A stretch of 61,854 nt of DNA, from contig JARKOX010000294.1 of the NCBI GenBank assembly GCA_029975525.1, positions 1-61,854 on the forward strand, read 5' to 3'. The stretch is from Prolixibacteraceae bacterium. Lineage in GTDB: Bacteria; Bacteroidota; Bacteroidia; Bacteroidales; Prolixibacteraceae. Shown in pieces: positions 7,677-17,193 of the stretch. Under the pieces are notes generated by a model. It saw nothing but the letters and a program-made list of their open reading frames with translations. It had not been told where the DNA came from and searched no databases. Position 1 is the first letter of the stretch; every line of letters begins with the position of its first letter. Both the position numbers and the translations under genes were made by a program.

Positions 7677-9356
7677 TTAAAATTTTACGGCATCGGCCGA
7701 TACTTCATTGCCAATGGTGGTCAGCTCTTTCAGCCCGGCAGGGGCGAAGGTGATGTTTTCACTTTTGCTGCCATTTATGGTAATGGAGCCTGCCTGATTG
7801 GTGCCGGTCGAAAAGCCGTTTACCGTTACCTGGCGGCTGTTGTAAAGTTCCAGCGCCGTCCCTTTTTTGGTGACCAGCTCGATGTTGTCGATTTTGACAT
7901 TGCTGGCATCGATGAGGGTGATTCCCCGGTCGGCTTCGAGCTGCATGTTGCTGATCTCGATGTTTTCGAGGTTCATTTCAGGCAAACCCTGCAGAAATAC
8001 CGCCTGCATCGCCCCTTTCAGCGATACATCGCGGATGAAGATATTTTTAAACTGCGGGGTTTCAATGGTTACCGGTTCGGCCTGGGCCATGGCCTGCTGT
8101 CCACCTTCGGCCAGCATTTCCGAAACCGATTTTCCGCCATAATAGAGGTCGAACGAAATGGCCTGCGTGGGAATGTTGATCATGCGGATATCGGAAATGT
8201 AAATGTTCTGCACCACTCCGCCACGTCCGCGGTTGCTTTTGAATCGCAATCCGACGTCGGTTCCGATGAAAGTACAGTTGGAGACATGCATGTTATTCAC
8301 GCCGCCCGACATTTCGCTGCCCACGGTAACTCCGCCGTGGCCGTGGTAAACCGTGTTGTTCCGGATGATAATATTTTCGCACGGAACGCCCCGTTTGCGG
8401 CCGTCTTCGTCTTTGCCCGACTTGATGCAAATGGCGTCGTCGCCCACGTCGAAGCTGGAGTTGTAAACGATGACATTTTTGCACGATTCGATGTCAATTC
8501 CGTCGCCGTTTTGCGAATACCAGGGATTGCGCACGGTGATGTTACGCACGGTAAGATGTTCGACCATCAGCGGATGGATACACCAGGCCGGCGAGTTTTG
8601 AAAGGTGGGGCCGTCGAAAAGAACCCGTTTGCTGTTCTGGATGCTTACCATCACGGGGCGCAGGAAGTCACGGATCGCTTCGTAGTCTGCCTTGGACGTG
8701 AGTCCGGCGGGGACGTTCATTTTGGCCGTTTCCTGGGCTTTTTTGAACTGTTCCGACGGGTACCATTCGTTGCCGCGTTCGTTGACCACCCCGCCCGAAG
8801 CGACCAGCTCTTTCCACTGGCTTTCGGTCAGCTTTCCTCTTTTGACAAACCGCCAGGCGTCGCCCGACCCATCCCAGATGCCATGCCCGGTAAAGGCTAC
8901 ATTTTCTACGTTTTTCCCATAAACAGGGGAGATGCACCGCCAGGTATCCAGCCCTTCGAAACTGGTTTCGATAACCGGGTAGAGGTTTTTGTCGGTAGAA
9001 AAGATCACCAGTGCGCCGGGTTCGGTGTAGAGTTCGAGGTTGCTCTGCAGGATGATGGGGCCGGTCAGCCAGATGCCGGCCGGAATAACCACTTTACCGC
9101 CCCCTTTTTTGACCACCGCGTCGATGGCGTCGGCAAAGGCCTGGGTACAGAGAACCTGGCCGCCACTCCGGGCGCCGAAATCGGTAATCGATACCGTGTT
9201 GCCGGGAATTACCGGCTCTTCAACCCGGGGCATCTGAAATTCTACCCCAGCGTATAAATCGGGAGCCTGGGGCATCCCGACGTTGGTCTGCGGACCGGCA
9301 CAAGCCGAAAATAAAATGGCGGTGGCCAGTCCAATTGTTGTTTTAAGTCTGCTCAT
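7677..9356 (-). CDS. Polygalacturonase-type glycoside hydrolase (GH28)
   Basis: About 559 residues from the ATG at 9356, chosen because it begins a lipoprotein signal (MSRLKTTIGLATAILFSACAG, cleavage before Cys); the open frame runs further upstream without a signal. After an N-terminal pectate-lyase-3-like segment (ITDFGARSGG) comes the right-handed beta-helix with the GH28 motifs: NGDGID (near 284), VGDDAICIKSG (catalytic Asp pair near 306), GHGG (near 338) and RFKSNRGRGG, the equivalent of RIK. It hydrolyses alpha-1,4-galacturonosyl links in homogalacturonan; the long N-terminal part suggests an exo-acting form. It is co-transcribed with CE8 and CE12. Confidence 0.88.
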   Translation of the reverse strand: MSRLKTTIGLATAILFSACAGPQTNVGMPQAPDLYAGVEFQMPRVEEPVIPGNTVSITDFGARSGGQVLCTQAFADAIDAVVKKGGGKVVIPAGIWLTGPIILQSNLELYTEPGALVIFSTDKNLYPVIETSFEGLDTWRCISPVYGKNVENVAFTGHGIWDGSGDAWRFVKRGKLTESQWKELVASGGVVNERGNEWYPSEQFKKAQETAKMNVPAGLTSKADYEAIRDFLRPVMVSIQNSKRVLFDGPTFQNSPAWCIHPLMVEHLTVRNITVRNPWYSQNGDGIDIESCKNVIVYNSSFDVGDDAICIKSGKDEDGRKRGVPCENIIIRNNTVYHGHGGVTVGSEMSGGVNNMHVSNCTFIGTDVGLRFKSNRGRGGVVQNIYISDIRMINIPTQAISFDLYYGGKSVSEMLAEGGQQAMAQAEPVTIETPQFKNIFIRDVSLKGAMQAVFLQGLPEMNLENIEISNMQLEADRGITLIDASNVKIDNIELVTKKGTALELYNSRQVTVNGFSTGTNQAGSITINGSKSENITFAPAGLKELTTIGNEVSADAVKF

Positions 9357-9427
9357 ATCATTTGTTGTTTTATTCTGAAAAAATTCAAGTTGGGTGTACA
9401 GTTTCTTCTGCAGTCTGTTTCTCTTTT

Positions 9428-10414
9428 TCAGGGTATTTGCTGAAATGGGGTGACCCACTCCCCAAGAATATTTTCGGGCGTGTAGGACAACGCTTCCTGG
9501 TCGGTCAGCTGTTTGGCCCAGCTCACCCGGGTTGCAGGAGACGCGCCGGCGCCATGGTTTTGGTATTCGGCAAAAACAGCTGTTTTTTCTGCGTCGGGTT
9601 TGTTCCAGTTGTGCCAGCCTTCGGGTTTTACCAGGCCGGCCAGGTGACAGCGCAGAAAGGCAGATTTGCCGAACGGCCGCCAGGGGCGCCCCAGGTAGAA
9701 TGAGGCCTCCGGTGCGGGGCCGGTGATTTCACAATCGAGGAAAACAAATCCGAAGCTGCTCTCTTCGTTGGTCGACGGCGCCGTAATGTAACCATGCTCT
9801 TTGCAGATAATGGTGCAGCGGTCGAAAACGGCCGTTGACCAGCCAAAGATAAAATCGACGGTACCCTCGATGATGCAGCTGCGGTAATACTGGCGGCTTT
9901 TTTCGCCATGCGGATAGAGTGTATCCTGACAGCCGCGGAACCGGCAGTTGATGAATACCGCCCTGTCGCCGTCAATCCGGACGGCCACCGCCTGCCCAAC
10001 CGGACCGGAGGAGTTCTCGAAGGTGATGTTTTCGGCCCGGAAACCATCGCCGAAGAGGAAAAAGGAGGAGGAGCCGGTGGTGCCCAGCTCTTCCCCGAAA
10101 ATATTTTTCTTCGCAGCAAAGTCATCATAAGTCAGGACGACCTGGTCGCGGTCTTCGCCGATAAAAACCACGTTGGTTTTACTGCCGGGCAAAACCAGCT
10201 TTTCTTTGTAAATGCCTTTTTTGATGAATATCCGGGTTTCGTTTTTCCGGAAATCGGGTACGGCATTGATAGCTTCCTGGACGGTCCGGAAATTGCCGGT
10301 CCCGTCGGCGGCCACCACAAAGTCTGCTTCAACCGCCGAAGCAGCTGTTGCAAAGAGCCAGGCTGCCATCAGCCAGACGATCCGGGTGGCGTATTGCTGG
10401 AGGAATCTGGTCAT
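9428..10414 (-). CDS. Pectin methylesterase (CE8)
   Basis: A 328-residue exported enzyme with a signal peptide ending near ASA (about residue 27) and a right-handed beta-helix. The family's active-site blocks are all present: GQAVAVRI, GCQDTLY (Asp near 163), GTVDFIFG (catalytic Asp near 185) and LGRPWRP (Arg-Trp near 242). It removes methyl esters from homogalacturonan, giving the acidic chain that pectate lyases and polygalacturonases need. Its ATG overlaps the TGA of the GH43 gene by four bases, so the two are translationally coupled. The signal peptide has no lipobox, so it should be periplasmic or secreted. Confidence 0.93.
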   Translation of the reverse strand: MTRFLQQYATRIVWLMAAWLFATAASAVEADFVVAADGTGNFRTVQEAINAVPDFRKNETRIFIKKGIYKEKLVLPGSKTNVVFIGEDRDQVVLTYDDFAAKKNIFGEELGTTGSSSFFLFGDGFRAENITFENSSGPVGQAVAVRIDGDRAVFINCRFRGCQDTLYPHGEKSRQYYRSCIIEGTVDFIFGWSTAVFDRCTIICKEHGYITAPSTNEESSFGFVFLDCEITGPAPEASFYLGRPWRPFGKSAFLRCHLAGLVKPEGWHNWNKPDAEKTAVFAEYQNHGAGASPATRVSWAKQLTDQEALSYTPENILGEWVTPFQQIP

Positions 10415-12081
10415 TTCTGCTTTTTTAGTTTTTCAATTCTGAACCAATCGATGTCGGCTGAACCGGCGTCGTTGATGACGCCTTCTCGCAGGGCGTAAAA
10501 TCCTATTTTGGATCCGATCCATTTTCCTTCGCGGATTTTAAACGGGGCACCTGCGGTGGTAAATGAAATCCCATCCAGGCTGTAGCTGAAGCTGCACACC
10601 GCATCTTTCTGAACGGTTATCCTGAACCAGATGGTATTGGCTTCCACCGGGCGGGCTGCCGACAGTTCTTCCTGGTTCCCTTTATCGGCCTGCCGGCAAA
10701 CGGCCGAGTAAACGGCCAGCTTCCCGTTTTCCCGTTTGAGGGCAATCCGGGCATAATCCATTCCCATGGCCACAAAGCCAACTTCTTCGCCGTCAAAACG
10801 TGCGTCGAAGGTCAGTTTGGTGGTTGCAGTAAATTCGGGAGCCGGGAATTTTTGGAGCAGCAGGTTCGAAATGTCCCACAGGTTAACCGCGCCGGCCGGC
10901 CGCGGAATGCAGTTCAGCCTGAAGAACCCCAGGTTTCCCGAAGGAAATCCCCAGATATCCTGGTAGTTGGCATGCCACTGCCACTGCAGTCCCAGTGTCG
11001 GGGTGTTGAATTCGTCACTTTCGGGAGGGGTGGCTTTGGGATAGCTTTTGCCAACATTGGGTTTTTTGTAGCTGCGCACCGGTTCGCCACAGCCATCCCC
11101 GTCGACATCCACGCCAATCACCGGCCAGTCGTTTACCCACTTCATGGGGTTGAGGTGCATAACCCGTCCGTATGCGCCCAGGTCCTGGAAGTTCAGGAAC
11201 CAGTCCTCGCCGGTTGGGGTGTCGACCCACGCCCCCTGGTGGGGACCGTTGATGTCGGTTTTACCCTGCGCCATCACGATTTTGTGTTCATACGGCCCAA
11301 ACACCGATTTGGAGCGCAGCACCAGCTGCCATCCGGTTGCCACTCCGCCTGCCGGGGCAAAAATGTAGTAGTAACCGTTGCGTTTGTAAAACTTGGGGCC
11401 TTCAACGGTGGGATGCTCCCGGTGTCCGTCAAAAACCATCACCGTATTGCCGATCAGCCGGGTACCTTCGGGATTCATTTCATTGACCAGGATTACACTT
11501 TTTATCCCGGCGCGACTTCCGGCCAGGGCATAAACCAGGTAGGCTTTGCCATCGTCATCCCAAAGCGGCGAGGGGTCAATCAACCCTTTTCCGCCCTGAA
11601 CCAGCACCGGCTCCGACCACGGTCCTTCGGCCCGGGAAGCTTTGGTCATATAGATGCCGAAATCAGGATCGGGGTAGTAGATGTAAAATTCGTTGTTGTG
11701 GTAGCGGATACAGGGCGCCCAAACCCCCCCGCCGTGCTGTACCTTGTCGAAAACATCGAAAGGGGGCTGCTTGTCCAGCGCATAACCGATCAGGTTCCAG
11801 TTGACCAGGTCTTTGGAGTGGAGGAGCGGCAGCCCGGGCACACACTTGAACGAGGAGGCCGTGAGGTAATAATCGTCGCCCACCCGGACGGCATCCGGAT
11901 CGGAATAATCGGCATACAGCACCGGATTGGTGTAGGTTCCGTTACCGTTATCCGACACCCACACCTGCGAAAGGGGCGCATTTCCGGGTTGGGCATATGT
12001 GTTGGCGATGGCGGCAATGGTAATTGAAAAAACGGTTAGCCATCTGAAAATCATCTTTTTGACAAGTGTTGTCGTTTGCAT
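10411..12081 (-). CDS. Glycoside hydrolase family 43 with C-terminal lectin-like domain
   Basis: A 556-residue exported protein (signal peptide about 1-30). The N-terminal five-bladed propeller has the three GH43 acidic residues: Asp in YSDPDAV (near 59), Asp in LIDPSPLWDDDG (near 169) and Glu in TVEGPKFY (near 225). From about residue 340 a concanavalin-like beta-sandwich follows (FNTPTLGLQWQWHANY), as in GH43 beta-xylosidases and arabinofuranosidases. In a pectin locus it most likely removes arabinose or xylose side chains. The subfamily cannot be set by eye. The gene ends inside the start of the CE8 gene and follows PL1 by about 50 bases. Confidence 0.85.
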   Translation of the reverse strand: MQTTTLVKKMIFRWLTVFSITIAAIANTYAQPGNAPLSQVWVSDNGNGTYTNPVLYADYSDPDAVRVGDDYYLTASSFKCVPGLPLLHSKDLVNWNLIGYALDKQPPFDVFDKVQHGGGVWAPCIRYHNNEFYIYYPDPDFGIYMTKASRAEGPWSEPVLVQGGKGLIDPSPLWDDDGKAYLVYALAGSRAGIKSVILVNEMNPEGTRLIGNTVMVFDGHREHPTVEGPKFYKRNGYYYIFAPAGGVATGWQLVLRSKSVFGPYEHKIVMAQGKTDINGPHQGAWVDTPTGEDWFLNFQDLGAYGRVMHLNPMKWVNDWPVIGVDVDGDGCGEPVRSYKKPNVGKSYPKATPPESDEFNTPTLGLQWQWHANYQDIWGFPSGNLGFFRLNCIPRPAGAVNLWDISNLLLQKFPAPEFTATTKLTFDARFDGEEVGFVAMGMDYARIALKRENGKLAVYSAVCRQADKGNQEELSAARPVEANTIWFRITVQKDAVCSFSYSLDGISFTTAGAPFKIREGKWIGSKIGFYALREGVINDAGSADIDWFRIEKLKKQK

Positions 12082-12130
12082 TTTTTTAAATTATTTATTT
12101 AGTGTTGATAAAATTGATTTCTTTTTACGT

Positions 12131-13843
12131 TTATCTGAAAACCGGTAGTTTTTTGCTGAATCTCCTGTTTTTTTCATCGAAAATTTGCAGGAGCACAATT
12201 CCCTTTTCCCGGATCTCCAGTTCTGCCGAATAATCTTTTACCGATTGTGCTGTAAGCAGCGCCCCGGTTACCGTGTACACCCGGATCAGCTGCATCCGGC
12301 TGGTGTGCCGGATTTGTATCCGGCCGGTGGCAGGCTGGAAAATAACTTCCGGTTCCTTTTCGGGCGCAATAACCGGCAAAGGGGTTGACACCACCGCATC
12401 TGCCAGGCCACTCCGGATAATTTCTTCCACCAGGCTGTTGAGATAAACTTCCAGATTGGGATAACTGCCGTCGAGGGTGGTCAGCAGTGCGTCGGCGGCA
12501 TTGAATTTATCCAGTTTGTTGGCCTCTTCCCAGTGATCGGGCATGCCGTCATTGTCTGAGTCGGCGGGAGCTGCGGTTGCCGCAAGTTCGGGCCAGCCGC
12601 CTACTGCGCGCTGGGTGTCGATCAGTCCGTTGGTACTGCCGTTTCCTCCGTCGGTGCAGGTAGCCGTACCGGTTGACACATCGCGGAGGATCCGTTTGTC
12701 GATCGTATCCCTCTTCAGACTGGCTCCGGCGTATCGGAGCACCTTTTCGTAAGCGGTCTGGGCGGTGTGGGTGGTCACTTCCGACGGGTTAAATTCCACG
12801 TCAGATTTAATATCGTTAAGGGTAATTCCCGGTGCATAGGAACCGAAGGAGGAGTGGAGCGAAACGCCCAGCCAGTTGTTGCTGGTATTGGCTGCACTGG
12901 CGGTTACCAGGTTCCCGGTGATGTAAAAAGTTCCGAAGGTCCCGCGCGGCTGGCTGTTGCTCCCGTCGTCGGCATACGGCTGCAAGATCCTGGAACGGTT
13001 GGAGGTGGTGGCAGGACCCGCTTGGTAATAGTTGTTGACGATGTTGTACCTGCCCCCTTCGGCTGCGTAAGCGCTGTTGGATCCCCAGTTGTAGAGGGTG
13101 TTGTTGCGGAAATCAACCAGTTCGAGGGTGGGTTGGTTGGAGTAGCGGCTGCCGCAAAAACGCGGATTGCGGCTGTCGTTGTGCGCCAGCAGGTTGTGGT
13201 GAAACGAGGCATTACGTCCGCCCCAGATTCCGCCATAACCGTGCAGCCCTTTGTTGTGGACTGAATTTCGCAGGCTTTCTGAGAGGATACACCACTGCAG
13301 GGTGAAATTTTCGTTGTCGTAGAAAGAAGCCAGTTCATCGGTGCCCCAGCTGATGGAGCAGTGGTCGATGATAATATTTTTCCGGTCGCGGCCCCAGATG
13401 GCGTCATTCTCCTGGTTGGTTTCGTCGCCCATGCGGAAGCGGAGGAAGCGGAGAATCACATTGTCGGCATTGATCCGGACGGTGTAATCGCGGATGGTAA
13501 TGCCGTCGCCGGGAGCCGTCTGGCCGGCAATCGTAACATCCCCGTTGCTGATGGTCAGGTTACTCCGGAGTTGGATGGTGCCGGATACCTTAAACAGGAT
13601 GGTACGCGCCCCGGACTGGTTAATGGCATACCTGAGCGAGCCGGGGCTGTTGTCGTCGTTCAGGTTGGTTACGTAAATCACCCGGCCTCCCCGGCCTCCG
13701 GTGACATATCTGCCGTGCCCTTCGGCGCCGGGAAATGCCGGAATCCGGCCGCTTCTCGACGAAAAGCCGGCGGAGGCAGGTAACAGTGACGCCATCAACA
13801 GGAAGGCTGTGGTTAAGAATTTATATCGGATCAATATTTTCAT
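12131..13843 (-). CDS. Pectate lyase (PL1) with C-terminal sorting-type domain
   Basis: A 570-residue exported lyase (signal peptide to about residue 25). The beta-helix contains the PL1 sequence landmarks GAEGHGRY, VTIAGQTAPGDGI, IIDHCSISWGTDE (calcium-binding face), HGYGGIWGG and RNPRFCGSRY, the last carrying the likely catalytic Arg region. Around residue 430 there is a calcium-type repeat DSDNDGMPDHWEE. Unlike its neighbour it has about 85 extra residues at the C-terminus, with IRVYTVTGALLTAQ and GIVLLQIFDEKNRRFSKKLPV, which resemble a type IX secretion (type A) sorting domain. It would cut homogalacturonan by beta-elimination at the surface. It is 25 bases downstream of the second PL1 gene, its paralogue. 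Confidence 0.9.
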   Translation of the reverse strand: MKILIRYKFLTTAFLLMASLLPASAGFSSRSGRIPAFPGAEGHGRYVTGGRGGRVIYVTNLNDDNSPGSLRYAINQSGARTILFKVSGTIQLRSNLTISNGDVTIAGQTAPGDGITIRDYTVRINADNVILRFLRFRMGDETNQENDAIWGRDRKNIIIDHCSISWGTDELASFYDNENFTLQWCILSESLRNSVHNKGLHGYGGIWGGRNASFHHNLLAHNDSRNPRFCGSRYSNQPTLELVDFRNNTLYNWGSNSAYAAEGGRYNIVNNYYQAGPATTSNRSRILQPYADDGSNSQPRGTFGTFYITGNLVTASAANTSNNWLGVSLHSSFGSYAPGITLNDIKSDVEFNPSEVTTHTAQTAYEKVLRYAGASLKRDTIDKRILRDVSTGTATCTDGGNGSTNGLIDTQRAVGGWPELAATAAPADSDNDGMPDHWEEANKLDKFNAADALLTTLDGSYPNLEVYLNSLVEEIIRSGLADAVVSTPLPVIAPEKEPEVIFQPATGRIQIRHTSRMQLIRVYTVTGALLTAQSVKDYSAELEIREKGIVLLQIFDEKNRRFSKKLPVFR

Positions 13844-13868
13844 TTTTTGACCATTTTGCAGAGCCGTT

Positions 13869-15284
13869 TTACGGAATGACCTGTTTGACGAGGTCGTTCA
13901 GGTAAACTTCGAGGTTGGTGTAGGTTGGATCCAGCGAGCAGCTGTTTCCGTCGTCGGGACGGTTGGGGTTCAGTCCGTGGGCGGTTTCCCAGGTGTCGGG
14001 GATGCCATCGTGGTCCGAATCGACGGGCGGGGATTGCTGTTTCAGCGGGGGCCAGCCACCCACCTCGCCCGGTGAGTTAATGATTCCTTTTTTGCCGCCG
14101 GAGAAGGTGGCGCCAAAGCGTTCCCGGCCGGTCCGGGTTTCTGTGATTATTCTTTTATCTGCCGCATCTCTTGCCAGGGAAGCGCCGGCAAACTTCAATA
14201 CCTTTTCAAAAGCTTCGCTGGCGCTTTCGGTGTGAATGGGAGCGTGCGGAACGGGCTGGTTCAGCCGGGAGAAATTTTTGGCCCGGAGGTCAACGCCTTT
14301 TCCCTGGACACCTTTTCCCCAGTTGTCGCGGGTTGTCTGGGGAGAGCCTTCCACCACATTTCCTTCGATAAAAAATTTTCCGGCCCGCAGGGTGTCGCGG
14401 TTGTACCGCGGGTCGAAGAACGACTGGGTGAGGTCGAGGATCCGGTTGCGGACATTTTTGGGGGTTGCCGGCCCCGGTTTGTAGTAGTTGCCAACCAGGT
14501 TGTAGTTCCCCTCTTCACCGCCGTATGCGCTGTTGAAGCCCCAGTTGTAGATCACGTTGTTGCGGAAGTCGGCCTGTTCAAGGTCGGGTTGGTTGTTGTA
14601 CCGCGAGCCGTGAAAACGGGGATTGCGGCTGGTGTGGTCGGAGAGGAGGTTGTGGTGAAAGGTGGCCTGGTTGCCACCCCATATTCCGCCGTAACCGTGC
14701 GGACCTTTGCGGTGGACCGACCGGTCGAGGCTTTCGCTGATGATGCACCACTGCAGGGTAAAATTGCTGTTTTCGTAAAACGAAGCGATCTCGTCGGTGC
14801 CCCAGCTGAAACTGCAGTGGTCGATGATAATATTTTTATTGCGGATGCCCGAGATGGCGTCGAGTTCTTCGCCGGCCGCGCTGCCGGGCCTGATCCGGAT
14901 AAAGCGCAGGATAACGTTGTCGGCTTCAATCACCATTCCGTAATTGACCAGGCAGATGCCGTCGCCCGGGGCACTTTGCCCGGCAATTGTCACATCGCCG
15001 TTTTGGATATGGATGGGGCGGGAGAGTTCGATGTTGCCGGAAACCCTGAAAAGAATGGTGCGTGCGCCCGCCTTTTCAACGGCGTTGCGGAAACTGCCTT
15101 CCCCGTGGTCGTTCAGGTTGTCTACAAACAGCACCTGGCCTCCCCGTCCGCCGGCGGTGAACATGCCTCCACCTTCGGCGCCCGGAAAAGCAACTTGTTG
15201 GGCGGTCGAAAGGGGGATTCCGGTTGTCCACAGAACCAGAAGAAGCAACCAGTTCCGAAGGGCCTGTTTATAGCTGATTTTCAT
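13869..15284 (-). CDS. Pectate lyase (PL1), second copy
   Basis: About 471 residues from the ATG at 15284, which starts a clean signal peptide (MKISYKQALRNW then a leucine run, ending before QQVAFPG). The open frame upstream to 15512 has no signal and reads as leader. The lyase shares the whole framework of the next PL1: GAEGGGMF, VTIAGQSAPGDGI, IIDHCSFSWGTDEIAS, HGYGGIWGG, SRNPRFHGSRY, and the calcium-type repeat DSDHDGIPDTWE. It ends directly at NLEVYLNDLVKQVIP and has no sorting domain, so it may stay in the periplasm. The pair looks like a tandem duplication. First gene of enzyme unit D. Confidence 0.9.
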   Translation of the reverse strand: MKISYKQALRNWLLLLVLWTTGIPLSTAQQVAFPGAEGGGMFTAGGRGGQVLFVDNLNDHGEGSFRNAVEKAGARTILFRVSGNIELSRPIHIQNGDVTIAGQSAPGDGICLVNYGMVIEADNVILRFIRIRPGSAAGEELDAISGIRNKNIIIDHCSFSWGTDEIASFYENSNFTLQWCIISESLDRSVHRKGPHGYGGIWGGNQATFHHNLLSDHTSRNPRFHGSRYNNQPDLEQADFRNNVIYNWGFNSAYGGEEGNYNLVGNYYKPGPATPKNVRNRILDLTQSFFDPRYNRDTLRAGKFFIEGNVVEGSPQTTRDNWGKGVQGKGVDLRAKNFSRLNQPVPHAPIHTESASEAFEKVLKFAGASLARDAADKRIITETRTGRERFGATFSGGKKGIINSPGEVGGWPPLKQQSPPVDSDHDGIPDTWETAHGLNPNRPDDGNSCSLDPTYTNLEVYLNDLVKQVIP

Positions 15285-15623
15285 CTTTATCTCTTTTAAA
15301 GTTTGTACTGCCATCAGATCTTTTTTCCAATGAACAACCTGTCGGCTGACAGGGTGCACTCCTTCACGCCTGGTATTATTTCGGGGTATTGCTGATGCCT
15401 GAAAGATTCTGAAAAGCGGTGCAGTTTTCCGGGTCTTTCGGCTGGATTGATTTTCAGAGAAACCGGGAGGCTTGCAAAATCGTGACAGCAGAAACGATGA
15501 AGTTGGATTCACTTCTGTGTTTGCTGAGATGAAAGCTCCGGGACTTTGTATTGCTACATCATCCCGGAGCTGTTTTATCCACGATCTACTCTGAAAACAA
15601 TTTTTTCACAATTTTCCGGTTGG
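15285..15623 (-). other. Gap between surface lipoprotein and PL1 genes
   Basis: About 340 bases without a gene. It holds a strong hairpin (15534-15571, listed separately) and a small inverted repeat CCTGTC/GACAGG near 15340-15355. I found neither a TAnnTTTG box nor the GGGAA array on the minus strand, so PL1 may be reached by read-through from the SusCD unit. Confidence 0.5.
15534..15571 (-). terminator. Strong hairpin after the DUF5123-type gene
   Basis: AGCTCCGGGA (15534-15543) and its exact complement TCCCGGAGCT (15562-15571) enclose an 18-base loop. It sits 53 bases beyond the stop codon of the surface lipoprotein gene. On the minus strand only TTTC follows the stem, so it is a weak or partial terminator, or an mRNA 3'-end stabiliser between the SusCD part and the enzyme part of the locus. 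Confidence 0.5.
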
Positions 15624-17180
15624 TTATTTCAGCCAACGCGGGTCTCCGATGTTGTTGTCAATCAAGGTTTGGTTGGAAACCTTAAAGTTACCGCTGCCCA
15701 CATTGGCAAAACCAGGATCCAGCGTGGTGTAAGTGGAAGAGAGATCGAGTTTTGAGCTTCCACTGTAGAAGGCCGGCGCATTGAAATAGTTGTTTTTCGA
15801 ACATTCCGGGTTGGTGGTGGCTGCCTGGTTCGAATAATATCCGGTGTAACCTTCCGGGCCGGCGAAAATGGTGTTGCTAACCGTTGAGGCATTGCTGGCA
15901 AAACGAACATACAGGATGCGCCTGGAGTGTGACACCTGGTAGAACGTGCAATGGTCGATGAGAATGTTCGACGTGGAGCCAGGGAAGTTGGAGGCTGAGT
16001 TGTCGAAGCGGATGAAATCGCGCGGGAAGGCGGCCACCTTGTTAAAGGTACTTTTGGTGATCGAGAGGTTTGCCACATGTCCCGAGCGGAAATCGATGAA
16101 ATCGCCGCCATCGTTGACAACATTCGACATGATACAGTCGTCGATAATCAGGTCCTGGATTTTCAGAACAGCCGAACCGCCATAAATCAGGGCCTGGTTG
16201 TAGTCGCGGACGATACATCCCTCGATTTTTACAGCGTTGATGTTATATGTTCCGGAGTTGCACAAAATGGCCTGCAGCAGCTTGGTCTGTGGTTCTCCGT
16301 AAGTGCCCGCCATTTCCAGGTCTTTGATATGGAAATCGGTAATTCCGGAATTCAGGAGGAATCTTACATGAATCACGGGTTTGTTGTGTGGCAGCAACCC
16401 TTTAATCGTGATCGATTTGTCAATGGTGACATCGCCGGTGGTGTTGAGGTACTCGCCCGGGAAGAGGACCAGGACGTCGCCCGGTTGGGCATTGGCGATT
16501 GCCAGGGCCAGGTCATCTTCCGGATAGACCGGGGTGGCTCCGCCGAGGTCGATCAGGGTGGTAAAGGTGACCTTCCCCCGCTGTTTATTCTCCCTGAATA
16601 AGGTGACGGTGTAGGAAGTTTCGCCGGTCAGTCCGCTGATGGTAGCCTCTCCGGCTGCTTTTTCCACGGCCGTAATCGGTCTTTGTACATTCCCCGGAAC
16701 AATCAGGAAGTGGGTCACCTCACTGCCGGCCGGCCATCTGAGCACGGCGCTGGTGGCCTGGATGGCGTCGCCTTCAACCGGACTGAGGATATTTTCTGAT
16801 TCGGTTTTAAAGGTAACAACGGTCCATTTTGATTCGCCGGTAGTACTGCTTGTCCCTTTCAGCCGGGCCGAATAGAGAGTTTCCCCTTCCAGCGTAACTT
16901 TGTAGGGAAGCTGGTCGGGTTTTACCGTTACGGTTTTTACAATATGGGTGAAGAGCAGGCTGTCTTCGCTGATTTCAATGACATACTCCTCTGCATCGCT
17001 GCGCAGCGACCAGGAAAATTCGGCGGTGGTCCGGTTCCGGATCTTGACGTCCAGATTGCCGGGCGTCAGTACCCTGGCAAGATCAAGCTCTTCAATGATC
17101 GGGTCTACTTCCTTGCAGGAATTGACAATCAGGGCGAACAACCCCAGGAAGAGAGCAAAATATAATATCTTCTTTTTCAT
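15624..17180 (-). CDS. Surface lipoprotein, FN3 plus DUF4957/DUF5123-type
   Basis: About 518 residues from the ATG at 17180, selected because it has an upstream GAGGAAT and starts a lipoprotein signal (KKKILYFALFLGLFALIVNSC). Residues about 35-220 look like two fibronectin type III domains (TAEFSWSLRSDAEEYVIEIS). The rest is a parallel beta-helix of the DUF4957/DUF5123 type: the phrases GDVLVLFPGEY, SITIKGLLPHNKPVIH, ILIDHCTFYQVSHSRRILYVRF and the end LDPGFANVGSGNFKV are typical. Such proteins follow SusCD in pectin loci and are thought to bind or cut pectin on the cell surface; no lyase active site is obvious. The gene overlaps no neighbour: SusD1 ends at 17194. Confidence 0.8.
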   Translation of the reverse strand: MKKKILYFALFLGLFALIVNSCKEVDPIIEELDLARVLTPGNLDVKIRNRTTAEFSWSLRSDAEEYVIEISEDSLLFTHIVKTVTVKPDQLPYKVTLEGETLYSARLKGTSSTTGESKWTVVTFKTESENILSPVEGDAIQATSAVLRWPAGSEVTHFLIVPGNVQRPITAVEKAAGEATISGLTGETSYTVTLFRENKQRGKVTFTTLIDLGGATPVYPEDDLALAIANAQPGDVLVLFPGEYLNTTGDVTIDKSITIKGLLPHNKPVIHVRFLLNSGITDFHIKDLEMAGTYGEPQTKLLQAILCNSGTYNINAVKIEGCIVRDYNQALIYGGSAVLKIQDLIIDDCIMSNVVNDGGDFIDFRSGHVANLSITKSTFNKVAAFPRDFIRFDNSASNFPGSTSNILIDHCTFYQVSHSRRILYVRFASNASTVSNTIFAGPEGYTGYYSNQAATTNPECSKNNYFNAPAFYSGSSKLDLSSTYTTLDPGFANVGSGNFKVSNQTLIDNNIGDPRWLK

Positions 17181-17193
17181 ATTCCTCATTTTT

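Noticed and set aside
9357-9458. N-terminal extension of the GH28 frame
   Set aside because: The lipoprotein signal starts at the inner ATG (9356); an extension would bury it.
15285-15512. N-terminal extension of the second PL1 frame
   Set aside because: The signal peptide begins at 15284, and the extension is basic and without structure.
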